Assembly (NCBI GenBank): GCA_040219355.1 | Contig: JAVJSN010000010.1 | Location: 372,001 to 436,000 of the forward strand | Length of the DNA: 64,000 nt | From: MH13 sp040219355 | Lineage (GTDB): Bacteria > Pseudomonadota > Alphaproteobacteria > Rhizobiales > MH13 | Direction: 5' to 3' | In this document: piece by piece, positions 52,903 to 61,159 of the stretch | Layout: each line of letters starts with the position of its first letter | Numbering within the stretch: position 1 is the stretch's first letter | The notes under the pieces: generated by a model | Seen by the model: only the letters and a program-made list of their open reading frames with translations | The model's database searches: none | Told to the model about the DNA's origin: nothing | Program-made: the position numbers and the translations under genes

Positions 52903-54219
52903 CTACAAGATAAACTTCGACAAGTCGGTGTTTTTCGCCAGCTCGCCGATGTGTTCCTGCACGTGATCGGCATCGATGACGATCTCTTCGCCCGCCCGAT
53001 CCGGCGCGGTGAAGGAAATCTCATCCAAAATTCGCTCCATCACGGTCTGTAGCCGACGAGCGCCAATGTTCTCCACCGAATTGTTGAGATCGACCGCCAC
53101 ATCAGCAATTGCATCGATGGCATCGTCGGTGAAGCTGATCGTCACATCTTCGGTTCCCATCAGCGCGATATACTGTTTGATGAGGCTCGCCTCCGTGTCG
53201 CGCAGAATTTGGCGGAAATCCTCGCGCGTCAGGGCTTTCAGCTCAACCCGGATGGGAAGGCGACCCTGAAGTTCTGGCAGCAGGTCAGACGGTTTGGCGA
53301 CGTGAAACGCTCCCGACGCAATGAACAAAATATGATCGCTTTTCACCGGACCGTATTTTGTTGAAACCGTTGTCCCTTCCACCAACGGCAGAAGGTCGCG
53401 CTGCACACCCTCGCGAGAGACATCACCGCCACGCCCAGCGCTTGATGCGATCTTGTCGATCTCATCCAGGAAAACAATGCCGTGGTTTTCCGTCAGCGCG
53501 ATGGCTTCCTGCGTGATCTCCTCATCATCGAGCAGCTTGTCCGATTCTTCGGCCAGCAAAAGGTCATGGCTGTCGACCACGGTGACGCGCCGTTTTTTTG
53601 TCTTCTGCCCGCCAAACGCTTTGCCAAGCATATCGGACATGTTGATCATGCCCATGTTTGCGCCCGGCATACCGGGGATCTCAAACATCGGCGCACCGCC
53701 CGTGTCACGCACGTCGATTTCGATTTCCTTGTCATTCAGATCGCCTTCACGCAGCTTCTTGCGGAAGCTATCGCGGGTGGCAGGAGAGGCATTCTCGCCG
53801 ACAAGAGCATCCAACACCCGATCTTCGGCGGCAATGTGAGCCTTGGCTTCCACCTTTTTGCGGCGCGTTTCCCGCACCAGGCCAATCGCAGCTTCCACCA
53901 GATCGCGCACGATCTGCTCCACATCGCGTCCGACATAGCCCACTTCGGTGAATTTGGTCGCTTCGATCTTAATAAACGGCGCGTTGGCGAGCTTTGCCAG
54001 GCGCCGCGAAATCTCAGTTTTACCGACGCCCGTTGGTCCAATCATTAGGATGTTTTTCGGCATCACCTCTTCGCGCAGGCCTTCATCAAGCTGTTGACGG
54101 CGCCAGCGGTTGCGCAAAGCGATGGCCACAGCGCGCTTTGCGTCGTGCTGGCCGATGATGAAGCGATCAAGTTCAGAGACGATCTCGCGAGGCGAGAAGG
54201 TTGCAGCAAGGTTGCTCAT
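52903..54219 (-). CDS. hslU: HslU, ATPase of the HslVU protease
   Basis: 438 aa. Walker A is GPTGVGKT (61-68), the GYVGRD pore motif is in TEVGYVGRDVEQIV, Walker B is GIVFLDEIDKIA, and the C-terminal tail ends TDLSKFIL, which inserts into HslV to activate it. The I-domain lies between about 110 and 240. HslU unfolds substrates for HslV. The start overlaps the stop of the acetyltransferase gene (ATGA). hslV lies upstream but is separated by two genes. Confidence 0.98.
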   Translation of the reverse strand: MSNLAATFSPREIVSELDRFIIGQHDAKRAVAIALRNRWRRQQLDEGLREEVMPKNILMIGPTGVGKTEISRRLAKLANAPFIKIEATKFTEVGYVGRDVEQIVRDLVEAAIGLVRETRRKKVEAKAHIAAEDRVLDALVGENASPATRDSFRKKLREGDLNDKEIEIDVRDTGGAPMFEIPGMPGANMGMINMSDMLGKAFGGQKTKKRRVTVVDSHDLLLAEESDKLLDDEEITQEAIALTENHGIVFLDEIDKIASSAGRGGDVSREGVQRDLLPLVEGTTVSTKYGPVKSDHILFIASGAFHVAKPSDLLPELQGRLPIRVELKALTREDFRQILRDTEASLIKQYIALMGTEDVTISFTDDAIDAIADVAVDLNNSVENIGARRLQTVMERILDEISFTAPDRAGEEIVIDADHVQEHIGELAKNTDLSKFIL

Positions 54220-54740
54220 AAAGTCGTTTGTCCTTCAGGCGGGAACATCTCCATCAGCACCGTGATGGATCCATCCGCGTTGGTGTATTGGTCGAAGCGG
54301 GAAAAGCCCGCCTTTTCGTAAGCGCGCACGGCGCGTGAGTTTTTAGCATCGGGATCGATGATGAGGCGCGATGCTCCGTCGGCAAAAAGTTTTTGGCAGA
54401 ACTGCCGCACCACTTCAGTCCCAAGACCTTTACCCAGCAGATCGGGTCGTCCGATGGTGATATCAACCCCCAGCGTGCCATCAGGCTGCTCAGCAACCCA
54501 TGGTTCGTCCTCGATGGCCTTGGCCGGTTGGGCCTCGCAGGACCAAGACTGGATGTAGGCGAACGGTCCATCGTCACCATGAACGATGTAGCCTCTGGAT
54601 TCGCCGGTTTTTTCTCCGTCAAAGATCAAGCGAATTTCGTGATCGGGATCGCCCCACCAAGCCTGCGAGGCTGGGGTCGACAACCAACCACGCAGCATCG
54701 TTGCATCCTCCGGCGTTACGGACGCGAATCGAAACTCCAT
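54216..54740 (-). CDS. GNAT-family N-acetyltransferase (AAC(6')/Acetyltransf_8-like)
   Basis: 174 aa. The GNAT acetyl-CoA site is recognisable (RPDLLGKGLGTEVVRQF), followed by IIDPDAKNSRAVRAYEKAGF. The N-terminal part (FRFASVTPEDATMLRGWLSTPASQAWWGDPD) and the DITIGRPD strand resemble aminoglycoside 6'-acetyltransferases and siderophore-type acetyltransferases. Its placement just upstream of hslU recurs in rhizobia and suggests a housekeeping role rather than resistance; the substrate is unknown. It overlaps hslU by four bases. Confidence 0.85.
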   Translation of the reverse strand: MEFRFASVTPEDATMLRGWLSTPASQAWWGDPDHEIRLIFDGEKTGESRGYIVHGDDGPFAYIQSWSCEAQPAKAIEDEPWVAEQPDGTLGVDITIGRPDLLGKGLGTEVVRQFCQKLFADGASRLIIDPDAKNSRAVRAYEKAGFSRFDQYTNADGSITVLMEMFPPEGQTTL

Positions 54741-54743
54741 CTG

Positions 54744-55847
54744 TTAGCCACCCAGCGCGTCCGGGCCTGCGGGATTGGGCAGGCGCGCTGACAAACTCTC
54801 TGGCAAAACGCTCAAGAAGGCCTTGCGCATAGGCTGCCAGCCAAGGGCAAGCCCAACAACGAAAAGGCCTAGAACCAGAGCTGTGATGGCAAATTGTGTG
54901 TCTGGTGCAACGCCTGATTGGCTGATCGTGTAGGCAATGGCGCCTGCCAGATAAAGCAGCGCCGAAACGATAAAAGCACGTCGGTCGATGAGAAGGGCGA
55001 GCAATCCAAGCACGAAGACCACCGCAAACATGCGCAGCGCCTCACCTGTCGAGCTGATATCAAGCGATGTCGCGCCGCCGGTCAACGCAAACACAATCAG
55101 CGGTGCTGCTAGAAGATGCAGCCAAAACGCATTCTCCGATTGGCGTTGCATGCGCCTTGGGTCGCGCAGCTCATAGCTGATGGCGACCACAAAGATGATC
55201 AGACCGACGGCAAATGTCGCAACTTGGAACGATAGACCCGGCGAATCGAACCAGGTTGGGTCGATCAGGCGAAGAATCGTGCTCGACAGCCCACCTGCGA
55301 CGAGAAGGAGCGCAGCAGGCAGACGAAAGCGAACATAAAAAAGCAGTGCACCCAGCGCCCCCAAAATCGGTGCGAGAAGATCGATGCTCAATCCAGTGCC
55401 AGAACTTAGGCCAGCCATTTCGCTAAGACTTAGCAGTGTTGCGGCAAAGGCAGCGCTAAAGGCCAAAGCTGTCACCAGGCTTGCCAACGGCATGCGAAGG
55501 TGCCCAGTGACCCATTCGGCAACGATCCAGGCAATGATAGCCAGTATCAGGCCGAACAGAGCATCCGTCCAACCAGCTTGCAGATCAAACCGCATTCCCA
55601 GGATTTGACCGGCAACGCTGGTTAGTCCGATGGCGAGGATGACAATACCGATCGCCAAAAACACGTCGCGGAAGCCACGAAACAGGGCGAAAGGTTCATC
55701 TCCGGTTGAAACAGTGGAGAAGCGCTCCGGACCCGAATCCAAGGGGAGCTTGCGCAACGCCAATGCTTGATCGGGAGTGATGATCCCCGCCGCAACACCG
55801 GCATTAATACGGTCGTGCATCTGAGGGATGGGAGGCGGAGTGGCCAT
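54744..55847 (-). CDS. DUF2157-type polytopic membrane protein
   Basis: 367 aa from ATG 55847, with AGGAT upstream. A short N-terminal cytoplasmic region (AGVAAGIITPDQALALRKL) precedes about nine to ten membrane helices spaced through residues 65-340, the layout of DUF2157 proteins. No catalytic motif is visible. It stands between hslV and the acetyltransferase-hslU pair on the same strand, four bases upstream of the acetyltransferase gene. Function is unknown; the position would make it co-transcribed with a stress protease. Confidence 0.75.
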   Translation of the reverse strand: MATPPPIPQMHDRINAGVAAGIITPDQALALRKLPLDSGPERFSTVSTGDEPFALFRGFRDVFLAIGIVILAIGLTSVAGQILGMRFDLQAGWTDALFGLILAIIAWIVAEWVTGHLRMPLASLVTALAFSAAFAATLLSLSEMAGLSSGTGLSIDLLAPILGALGALLFYVRFRLPAALLLVAGGLSSTILRLIDPTWFDSPGLSFQVATFAVGLIIFVVAISYELRDPRRMQRQSENAFWLHLLAAPLIVFALTGGATSLDISSTGEALRMFAVVFVLGLLALLIDRRAFIVSALLYLAGAIAYTISQSGVAPDTQFAITALVLGLFVVGLALGWQPMRKAFLSVLPESLSARLPNPAGPDALGG

Positions 55848-55857
55848 CACCGTAATC

Positions 55858-56418
55858 CTAAGCTTCGTCGATGCTTTCCAAAACGACATTGTGGTTGGTG
55901 TAGACGCAAATATCGCCAGCGATCTTCAGCGCCCGCCTGGCGACCTCTTCGGCGTCATGGTCGCTATCAGCCAGCGCACGGGCTGCTGCCAGGGCGTAAT
56001 TGCCGCCAGAACCGATGGACATGATGCCATCTTCAGGCTCCAGCACATCGCCTGTCCCGGTCAAGATCAGGCTTTCATCCTTGTCGGCGACAATCATCAT
56101 CGCTTCCAGGCGACGCAAATAGCGATCCGTGCGCCAATCTTTGGCCAGTTCCACCGACGCGCGTTTGAGCTGGCCAGGATATTGTTCAAGCTTGGCTTCC
56201 AGTCGCTCAAAGAGAGTAAAGGCATCAGCAGTTGCACCGGCAAAACCGCCGATCACATCGCCGCTGGCAAGGCGCCGCACCTTGCGGGCATTGCCTTTGA
56301 TGATGGTCTGACCAAGGGAAACTTGACCATCTCCGGCCACAACAACCTTGCCGCCTTTGCGTACGGTAACGATGGTGGTCGCGTGCATGGATGGCAGCGC
56401 GCTTTCAGGTGAATGCAT
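55858..56418 (-). CDS. hslV: HslV, peptidase of the HslVU protease
   Basis: 186 aa. Removal of the short N-terminal propeptide exposes the catalytic threonine of TTIVTVRKGGKVVVAGDGQV; the ATG 11 codons in (MHATT) would leave only two residues to remove and is an alternative start. Other marks are GNARKVRRL, GFAGATADAFTLFERLE, and IGSGGNYALAAARAL. HslV forms two hexameric rings that degrade proteins unfolded by HslU. It is the first gene of the leftward hslV-DUF2157-GNAT-hslU group and diverges from hisB. Confidence 0.97.
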   Translation of the reverse strand: MHSPESALPSMHATTIVTVRKGGKVVVAGDGQVSLGQTIIKGNARKVRRLASGDVIGGFAGATADAFTLFERLEAKLEQYPGQLKRASVELAKDWRTDRYLRRLEAMMIVADKDESLILTGTGDVLEPEDGIMSIGSGGNYALAAARALADSDHDAEEVARRALKIAGDICVYTNHNVVLESIDEA

Positions 56419-56588
56419 GAGAATATCTTCGCTCTAAGAGTTGTCTTTTACCGCATGTAAGGGTCCGCGTGCGGATTGCAAAGCAACAGGTGTGTCTTCA
56501 CCCGTTCACCAGCTGGTGGTTCGGTGCTTGGATCACAGCGCACAGCCTGTTAGAGGGAAGCATCTTTTGCCAAGAGAACAGTTCGATC

Positions 56589-57182
56589 ATGCCTCGCACA
56601 GCCACGCTTGAGCGCACCACCAACGAGACCTCCGTCAAAGTGACGGTGAACCTTGATGGCACGGGCGTATCGCAGATTACGCTCAATGGAGCGGGGTTTT
56701 TTGCCCATATGCTCGATCAATTGGCCAAGCATTCCCTGGTCGACATCACCATTGAGGCAACGGGCGATGTCCACATTGATGATCACCATTTGGTGGAAGA
56801 TGTTGGCATCACCCTTGGCCAAGCCTTGAAAGAAGCGCTGGGCGACAAACGTGGCATCCGCCGCTATGCGTCTGCCGATTTGCCGATGGACGAGGCCCTA
56901 TCGCGCGCCGCTGTCGATGTTTCGGGCAGACCTTTCCTGGTATGGCGGGCGGAGTTTACCGCTCTGAAAATAGGCACATTCGACACCGAGCTGGTGCGTG
57001 AGTTTTTCCAGGCGCTCGCCATGAACGCTGGGATTACGTTGCACGTGGAAAGTGTCTACGGCGCTAACAGCCATCATATTGCCGAAAGCATCTTCAAGGC
57101 TGTCGCTCGCGCACTGCGCGATGCGCTGGCCATCGATCCGCGCGTAGCTGGTGACCTGCCGACTACCAAAGGAGCGCTCTAG
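56589..57182 (+). CDS. hisB: Imidazoleglycerol-phosphate dehydratase HisB
   Basis: 197 aa from ATG 56589; the longer frame from 56469 has no support. Metal-binding histidine motifs are complete: FFAHMLDQLAKHS, DVHIDDHHLVEDVGI, MDEALSRAAVDVSGRP, and GANSHHIAESIFKAVARAL. It is monofunctional, without the phosphatase domain of enteric HisB. It catalyses dehydration of imidazole glycerol phosphate in histidine synthesis. First gene of the hisB-DUF2628-hisH-hisA-(2TM)-ytoQ-hisF-hisE operon; the next gene starts on the base after its stop. Confidence 0.97.
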   Translation: MPRTATLERTTNETSVKVTVNLDGTGVSQITLNGAGFFAHMLDQLAKHSLVDITIEATGDVHIDDHHLVEDVGITLGQALKEALGDKRGIRRYASADLPMDEALSRAAVDVSGRPFLVWRAEFTALKIGTFDTELVREFFQALAMNAGITLHVESVYGANSHHIAESIFKAVARALRDALAIDPRVAGDLPTTKGAL

Positions 57183-57662
57183 ATGCGGACCTATTCTGTC
57201 TTTGCACCGCCTCAGATGTCGGGCACGTTGGAAGAGGATGCCCAAAGTTTGGTGTTTGTGCGCCATGGCTGGTCATTGGCCGCGTTGTTCGTTCCGCTTA
57301 TCTGGATGCTTGTGCGGCGCCTCTGGTGGGTGCTGCTTGCCTATCTGGTGCTGGTTATTGGCATTCAGGTGCTTGGCCTTGCGGTGTCTGAGCTGGTTAC
57401 GACCGGCCTTTCAGTTGCTGTCGCCATTGTTGTTTTTGTCGAAGCTGGGCAGTTGCGTTTGGAAAGCATGGCGGCAAAGGGATACCGCGAAATCGCGGTG
57501 TTGGAAGCACGCAACCGAAATGAGGCAGAGCGTGTTTTCTTCACGCAATGGGTCGCTGATCGTGGTGCGGTTCAGCCTGTAGCGCCTTCACGCCCATCGG
57601 GTGGGTCCTTGCATCGACCTTCCAGCGCGACACCACCTGCCCTTCCCGGATTTTCTAACTAA
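57183..57662 (+). CDS. DUF2628 membrane protein of the his operon
   Basis: 159 aa. RTYSVFAPP at the start and FVRHGWSLAALFVPLIWMLVRRLWW are the DUF2628 signature. Two to three membrane helices (about 31-50, 52-70 and 73-90) are followed by a hydrophilic tail with GYREIAVLEARNRNEAERVFF. Small proteins of this type sit between hisB and hisH in many Hyphomicrobiales, yet no role in histidine synthesis is known. Starts directly after hisB, 11 bases before hisH. Confidence 0.88.
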   Translation: MRTYSVFAPPQMSGTLEEDAQSLVFVRHGWSLAALFVPLIWMLVRRLWWVLLAYLVLVIGIQVLGLAVSELVTTGLSVAVAIVVFVEAGQLRLESMAAKGYREIAVLEARNRNEAERVFFTQWVADRGAVQPVAPSRPSGGSLHRPSSATPPALPGFSN

Positions 57663-57673
57663 CGAACTGTTTC

Positions 57674-58330
57674 ATGAGCGAATCGATTGCCATCATCGAC
57701 TATGGCTCGGGCAACTTGCGCTCGGCCAGCAAAGCGTTTGAGCGCGTGGTCCGCGAACAGGGCTTGTCGGCGACCGTGTATGTTACCGAAGACCCAGACT
57801 TGGTGCGCACTGCAGATCGCGTGGTGTTGCCAGGTGTCGGTGCGTTCGCCGACTGTGCCGCAGGTCTTTCTGCCGTCCCTGGGATGCGTGATGCATTGTT
57901 TGACGCGGTTACACAGCGCGGGGCGCCATTCCTGGGAATATGTGTCGGCATGCAACTGATGGCGTCCCGCGGCTTAGAGCATGGCGTAACGCCAGGATTT
58001 GATTGGATTTCCGGTGACGTCGTCGCCATTGAGCCCAGCGACCCCAGCCTCAAAATTCCGCATATGGGTTGGAACGTGCTGGAAACGGTCAGCGATCACC
58101 CGATCCTGGACGGTATCGCAACTGGTGAGAACGGGTTGCACGCCTATTTCGTGCACTCCTATCATCTGCAAGCGACCAATGAGGCCGATGTCATCGCCCG
58201 CGCTGATTACGGTGGGCCGGTGACCGCTATTGTTGGCCGCGACAATCTTATCGGCACGCAATTCCACCCGGAAAAAAGCCAGACACTTGGATTGGCTCTT
58301 ATTGCCAATTTTTTGAGGTGGAACCCGTGA
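57674..58330 (+). CDS. hisH: Imidazole glycerol phosphate synthase glutaminase subunit HisH
   Basis: 218 aa. Class I glutamine amidotransferase triad: the nucleophile Cys90 in LGICVGMQLM, and His198/Glu200 in QFHPEKSQ. The N-terminal IDYGSGNLRS and VVLPGVGAF segments are typical. It releases ammonia from glutamine and channels it to HisF. The stop overlaps the GTG start of hisA, giving GTGA, so hisH and hisA are coupled. Confidence 0.97.
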   Translation: MSESIAIIDYGSGNLRSASKAFERVVREQGLSATVYVTEDPDLVRTADRVVLPGVGAFADCAAGLSAVPGMRDALFDAVTQRGAPFLGICVGMQLMASRGLEHGVTPGFDWISGDVVAIEPSDPSLKIPHMGWNVLETVSDHPILDGIATGENGLHAYFVHSYHLQATNEADVIARADYGGPVTAIVGRDNLIGTQFHPEKSQTLGLALIANFLRWNP

Positions 58331-59055
58331 TTTTATTTCCTGCCATCGACCTCAAGGACGGTGTCTGCGTTCGCCTGAAAAAAGGTGAGATGGATCAGGC
58401 CACCGTCTACAACACCGATCCGCGCGCGCAGGCCGCTGACTTCGAAGCGATGGGCTTCTCTTACCTCCATGTGGTTGATCTCAACGGTGCTTTTGCCGGG
58501 TCGAGCCAGAATGCCGACGCAGTCGATCAGATATTAAGCCGAATAACTATGCCGGTACAGCTTGGTGGTGGCATACGCGACCATGCCGCCATCGATGCCT
58601 GGCTGGATAAGGGTATCGCCCGTGTGATCCTTGGTACCATTGCGGTGCGCGAACCAGACTTGGTGCGCGAAGCTGCCCGTCGCCACCCAGGCAAAATCGT
58701 TGTCGGGATTGATGCCCGCGGCGGAAAAGTGGCGGTTGAAGGCTGGGCGGAAACTTCTGATATGCTGGCGGTTGATCTCGCCAAAGCTTTCGAAGACGCA
58801 GGCGTTGCTGCGATTGTTTACACCGATATCGACCGCGATGGTGTTCTGACAGGCATCAATTGGGAATCCACCATTGATCTTGCCAAGGAGGTCTCCGTTC
58901 CAGTGATCGCGTCTGGAGGCCTCGCTTCGTTGGATGACATCATGCGGATGACGCAGCCCGATGCATCGATCCTGGAAGGTGCTATTTCTGGCCGCGCGCT
59001 TTATGATGGGCGCATTGATCCGGCTGAAGCGCTTAAAATCTTGAAGGTCGTGTGA
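58327..59055 (+). CDS. hisA: ProFAR isomerase HisA
   Basis: 242 aa from GTG 58327, with GAGGTGG six bases upstream; the longer reading from 58318 uses that ribosome site as codons. The paired catalytic aspartates are in FPAIDLKDG and YTDIDRDGVL, and the phosphate-binding loops are QLGGGIRD and IASGGL, as in HisA/HisF half-barrels. HisA opens the ring of ProFAR by Amadori rearrangement. The stop overlaps the start of a small membrane protein gene (TGATG). Confidence 0.97.
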   Translation: MILFPAIDLKDGVCVRLKKGEMDQATVYNTDPRAQAADFEAMGFSYLHVVDLNGAFAGSSQNADAVDQILSRITMPVQLGGGIRDHAAIDAWLDKGIARVILGTIAVREPDLVREAARRHPGKIVVGIDARGGKVAVEGWAETSDMLAVDLAKAFEDAGVAAIVYTDIDRDGVLTGINWESTIDLAKEVSVPVIASGGLASLDDIMRMTQPDASILEGAISGRALYDGRIDPAEALKILKVV

Positions 59056-59381
59056 TGGGTTTTCGACGAGGTTCCAAAGAACGGTTGAGCGAAGCCGAGG
59101 CCAAACGTTGGGCTTGGCGTTGGTCAATCGGTTTGGTGCTGATCATCGGTCTGTTTCCGCTGGTGGGCGCTTTTGTCGGCGAATTGATCGCGCTTGCCAT
59201 GGGCTGCACGGTGAATATGCCCAATGTGAGCGGCTGCACGCGGTCCAGTACGTTTCTGGAAAGCTTTTCCACTTCGCTGATGGGCATGATCAATTGGGCC
59301 ATCCTGACCGTACCTTTGGCCGTCGTCACGCTGGTCGGGCTTGCGATAACCTATACGATCATGAAGAAGCGCGGCGCCTAG
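59055..59381 (+). CDS. Small two-helix membrane protein, unrecognised
   Basis: 108 aa from ATG 59055. After a basic N-terminus (GFRRGSKERLSEAEAKRWAWR) come two clear membrane helices, about residues 23-47 and 78-101. The intervening loop has two cysteines (GCTVNMPNVSGCTR) that could pair outside the membrane. It ends in the basic MKKRGA. I recognise no family. Coupling to hisA (TGATG) makes it part of the his operon transcript, but nothing links it to histidine synthesis. Confidence 0.65.
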   Translation: MGFRRGSKERLSEAEAKRWAWRWSIGLVLIIGLFPLVGAFVGELIALAMGCTVNMPNVSGCTRSSTFLESFSTSLMGMINWAILTVPLAVVTLVGLAITYTIMKKRGA

Positions 59382-59408
59382 GGCCGCTCGCACGCAAAGG
59401 ACGCCTCG

Positions 59409-59891
59409 ATGAAGACTTGGAACGTTTATCTCTCCGGAGAGATTCACACCGACTGGCGTGAAGAAATTGAGAGCGCGACCACTGCCGCTGGTTTGCCCGT
59501 GCGTTTTTCCGCTCCGATCACCAACCATGAGGCCAGCGATGACTGCGGTGTGGAAATTCTCGGCGCCGAACCCGACAAATACTGGCACGATCACAAGGGC
59601 GCTATGATCAATGGCATCCGCACCCGCACACTGATCGGTGATGCAGACATTGTCGTGGTGCGCTTTGGCGAAAAATATCGTCAGTGGAACGCCGCGTTTG
59701 ACGCCGGTATCGCGTCCGCGCTTGGCAAGCCAATGATTGTTTTGCAGCGCCCCGAACATGACCACGCCTTGAAAGAGGTAGACGCAGCCGCTTTGGCTGT
59801 GGCCCGTGAACCTCGCCAAGTGGCTGAGATTCTTGCCTACGTTATCAACGGCGCTCTGCCAGGTGCTGCCGCCGCACAAGCAGCTGAGTAG
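59409..59891 (+). CDS. YtoQ-family protein (nucleoside-deoxyribosyltransferase-like)
   Basis: 160 aa. The pattern VYLSGEIHTDWREEI, then FSAPITNHEASDDCG, then DADIVVVRFGEKYRQWNAAFDAGIASALGKPMIVL is that of YtoQ proteins, whose fold resembles nucleoside 2-deoxyribosyltransferases. Activity is not established. The protein is complete and ends in an Ala-rich tail. It lies in the his operon, seven bases before the hisF-like short frame. Confidence 0.85.
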   Translation: MKTWNVYLSGEIHTDWREEIESATTAAGLPVRFSAPITNHEASDDCGVEILGAEPDKYWHDHKGAMINGIRTRTLIGDADIVVVRFGEKYRQWNAAFDAGIASALGKPMIVLQRPEHDHALKEVDAAALAVAREPRQVAEILAYVINGALPGAAAAQAAE

Positions 59892-59897
59892 TGTCTG

Positions 59898-60014
59898 ATG
59901 TCGCTTAAACCTCGCAGTTTCCCGTGTCTTGATATCAAAGACGGGCGCACGCCCCGCCCACAGGCGCACAGCGACGAGGACGGGCAACACACAAACGACG
60001 CGGAGACATCATGA
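59898..60014 (+). CDS. 38-residue frame mimicking the HisF N-terminus, coupled to hisF
   Basis: ATG 59898 opens a frame of 38 codons beginning MSLKPRSFPCLDIKDGRT; HisF begins MSLKPRVIPCLDVKDGRV, an agreement of 14 of 18 residues. At DNA level most of the shared residues use different third bases (for example CTT/CTC, CCT/CCC, TGT/TGC, GAT/GAC). The remainder, rich in charged and polar residues, is unrelated to HisF. The stop TGA overlaps the hisF ATG (ATGA). It is either the remnant of an older or foreign hisF or a small coupled leader frame. Expression is unproven, and no strong ribosome site precedes it. Confidence 0.6.
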   Translation: MSLKPRSFPCLDIKDGRTPRPQAHSDEDGQHTNDAETS

Positions 60015-60799
60015 GCCTCAAACCCCGCGTCATCCCATGCCTCGACGTCAAAGACGGTCGCGTCGTCAAAGGCGTGAACTTTGTCGATTTGGTCGATGCC
60101 GGTGATCCTGTGGAGGCCGCACAGGCCTATGATGCTGCCGGTGCCGACGAACTTTGCTTTCTCGACATCACGGCAAGCCACGAAGATCGTGGCATCCTGT
60201 TGGATGTCGTGCGGCAAACCGCTGAGCACTGCTTCATGCCGGTGACGGTCGGCGGTGGCGTGCGCACATTGGAAGACATCCGCGCACTGTTAAAAGCAGG
60301 CGCCGACAAGGTCTCCATCATGACGGCAGCGGTGCATGATCGCGATTTCGTCCGCCGGGCGGCTGAAAAATTCGGCTCGCAGTGCATCGTTGTGGCCATT
60401 GATGCGAAGCAATCGACACGCCAAGAGGGACCAAATGCCGGGTCCACCTGGTTTGAAGTGTTCACCCATGGTGGCCGTAAGCCGACCGGTATCGACGCTG
60501 TGGAGTACGCCAAAGAGGTGGTCGCATTGGGCGCGGGCGAAATCTTGCTCACGTCCATGGACCGCGATGGCACCAAGATTGGCTTTGATTTGCCGCTCAC
60601 CCGTGCCATCGCCGATGCTGTCACTGTGCCGGTGATCGCCTCAGGCGGGGTTGGTACGCTTGATCATTTCGTCGACGGGGTGCGCGATGGTCATGCCACT
60701 GCGGTTCTGGCTGCTTCGGTCTTTCATTTCGGAACCTATTCGATCGGCGAAGTCAAAAAGCATATGATGGAAGCTGGCATACCGATGAGACCGGCATGA
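60011..60799 (+). CDS. hisF: Imidazole glycerol phosphate synthase cyclase subunit HisF
   Basis: 262 aa. The catalytic aspartates are Asp12 in IPCLDVKDGRVVKG and that of VVAIDAKQ. Phosphate-binding loops are TVGGGVRTLED and VIASGGVGTLDHF. HisF uses ammonia from HisH to form IGP and AICAR. The ribosome site is taken from the end of the short upstream frame (GGAGAC). The stop overlaps hisE (ATGA). All catalytic parts are intact, so this copy is functional. Confidence 0.97.
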   Translation: MSLKPRVIPCLDVKDGRVVKGVNFVDLVDAGDPVEAAQAYDAAGADELCFLDITASHEDRGILLDVVRQTAEHCFMPVTVGGGVRTLEDIRALLKAGADKVSIMTAAVHDRDFVRRAAEKFGSQCIVVAIDAKQSTRQEGPNAGSTWFEVFTHGGRKPTGIDAVEYAKEVVALGAGEILLTSMDRDGTKIGFDLPLTRAIADAVTVPVIASGGVGTLDHFVDGVRDGHATAVLAASVFHFGTYSIGEVKKHMMEAGIPMRPA

Positions 60800-61116
60800 G
60801 CACGTTTTCCTTGTCTGACTTGGAAGCAATCCTCGCTGAGCGCGCGAGCGCGTCATCTGATGAGAGCTACACGGCCTCATTGTTGGCCGCCGGCATGTCC
60901 AAAGCGGCCCGCAAGCTGGGCGAAGAGGCGGTCGAAACCATCGTCGCTGCTCTGGAAGGCGACAAGGACGAGCTGACCAAAGAGGCCGCCGACGTACTCT
61001 ATCACCTACTCGTCGTCTTGCGCATTGCCGATATTCCGCTAGACAACGTGCTCGCCGAGCTTGCCCGCCGTACGGGACAGTCCGGTCTGGCGGAGAAAGC
61101 AGCCCGCGGCGCATAG
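60796..61116 (+). CDS. hisE: Phosphoribosyl-ATP pyrophosphatase HisE
   Basis: 106 aa, normal for monofunctional HisE. The MazG-like helices with the metal-binding acids are present: KLGEEAVETIVAALEGD, then ELTKEAADVLYHLLVVL. It hydrolyses PR-ATP to PR-AMP, the second step of histidine synthesis. It overlaps hisF by four bases. The operon continues to coaA after a gap of 43 bases. Confidence 0.96.
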   Translation: MSTFSLSDLEAILAERASASSDESYTASLLAAGMSKAARKLGEEAVETIVAALEGDKDELTKEAADVLYHLLVVLRIADIPLDNVLAELARRTGQSGLAEKAARGA

Positions 61117-61159
61117 TGCGCGCTCGTGCGGCACAGCCGCGCAAAAAAAGGCGGTCGCC

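Noticed and set aside
56430..56500. Heat-shock (RpoH-type) promoter upstream of hslV
   Set aside because: A GTTGCT...CCTTACAT pairing is visible on the minus strand at about the right spacing, but the -35 CTTG element is degraded and the match is no better than chance.
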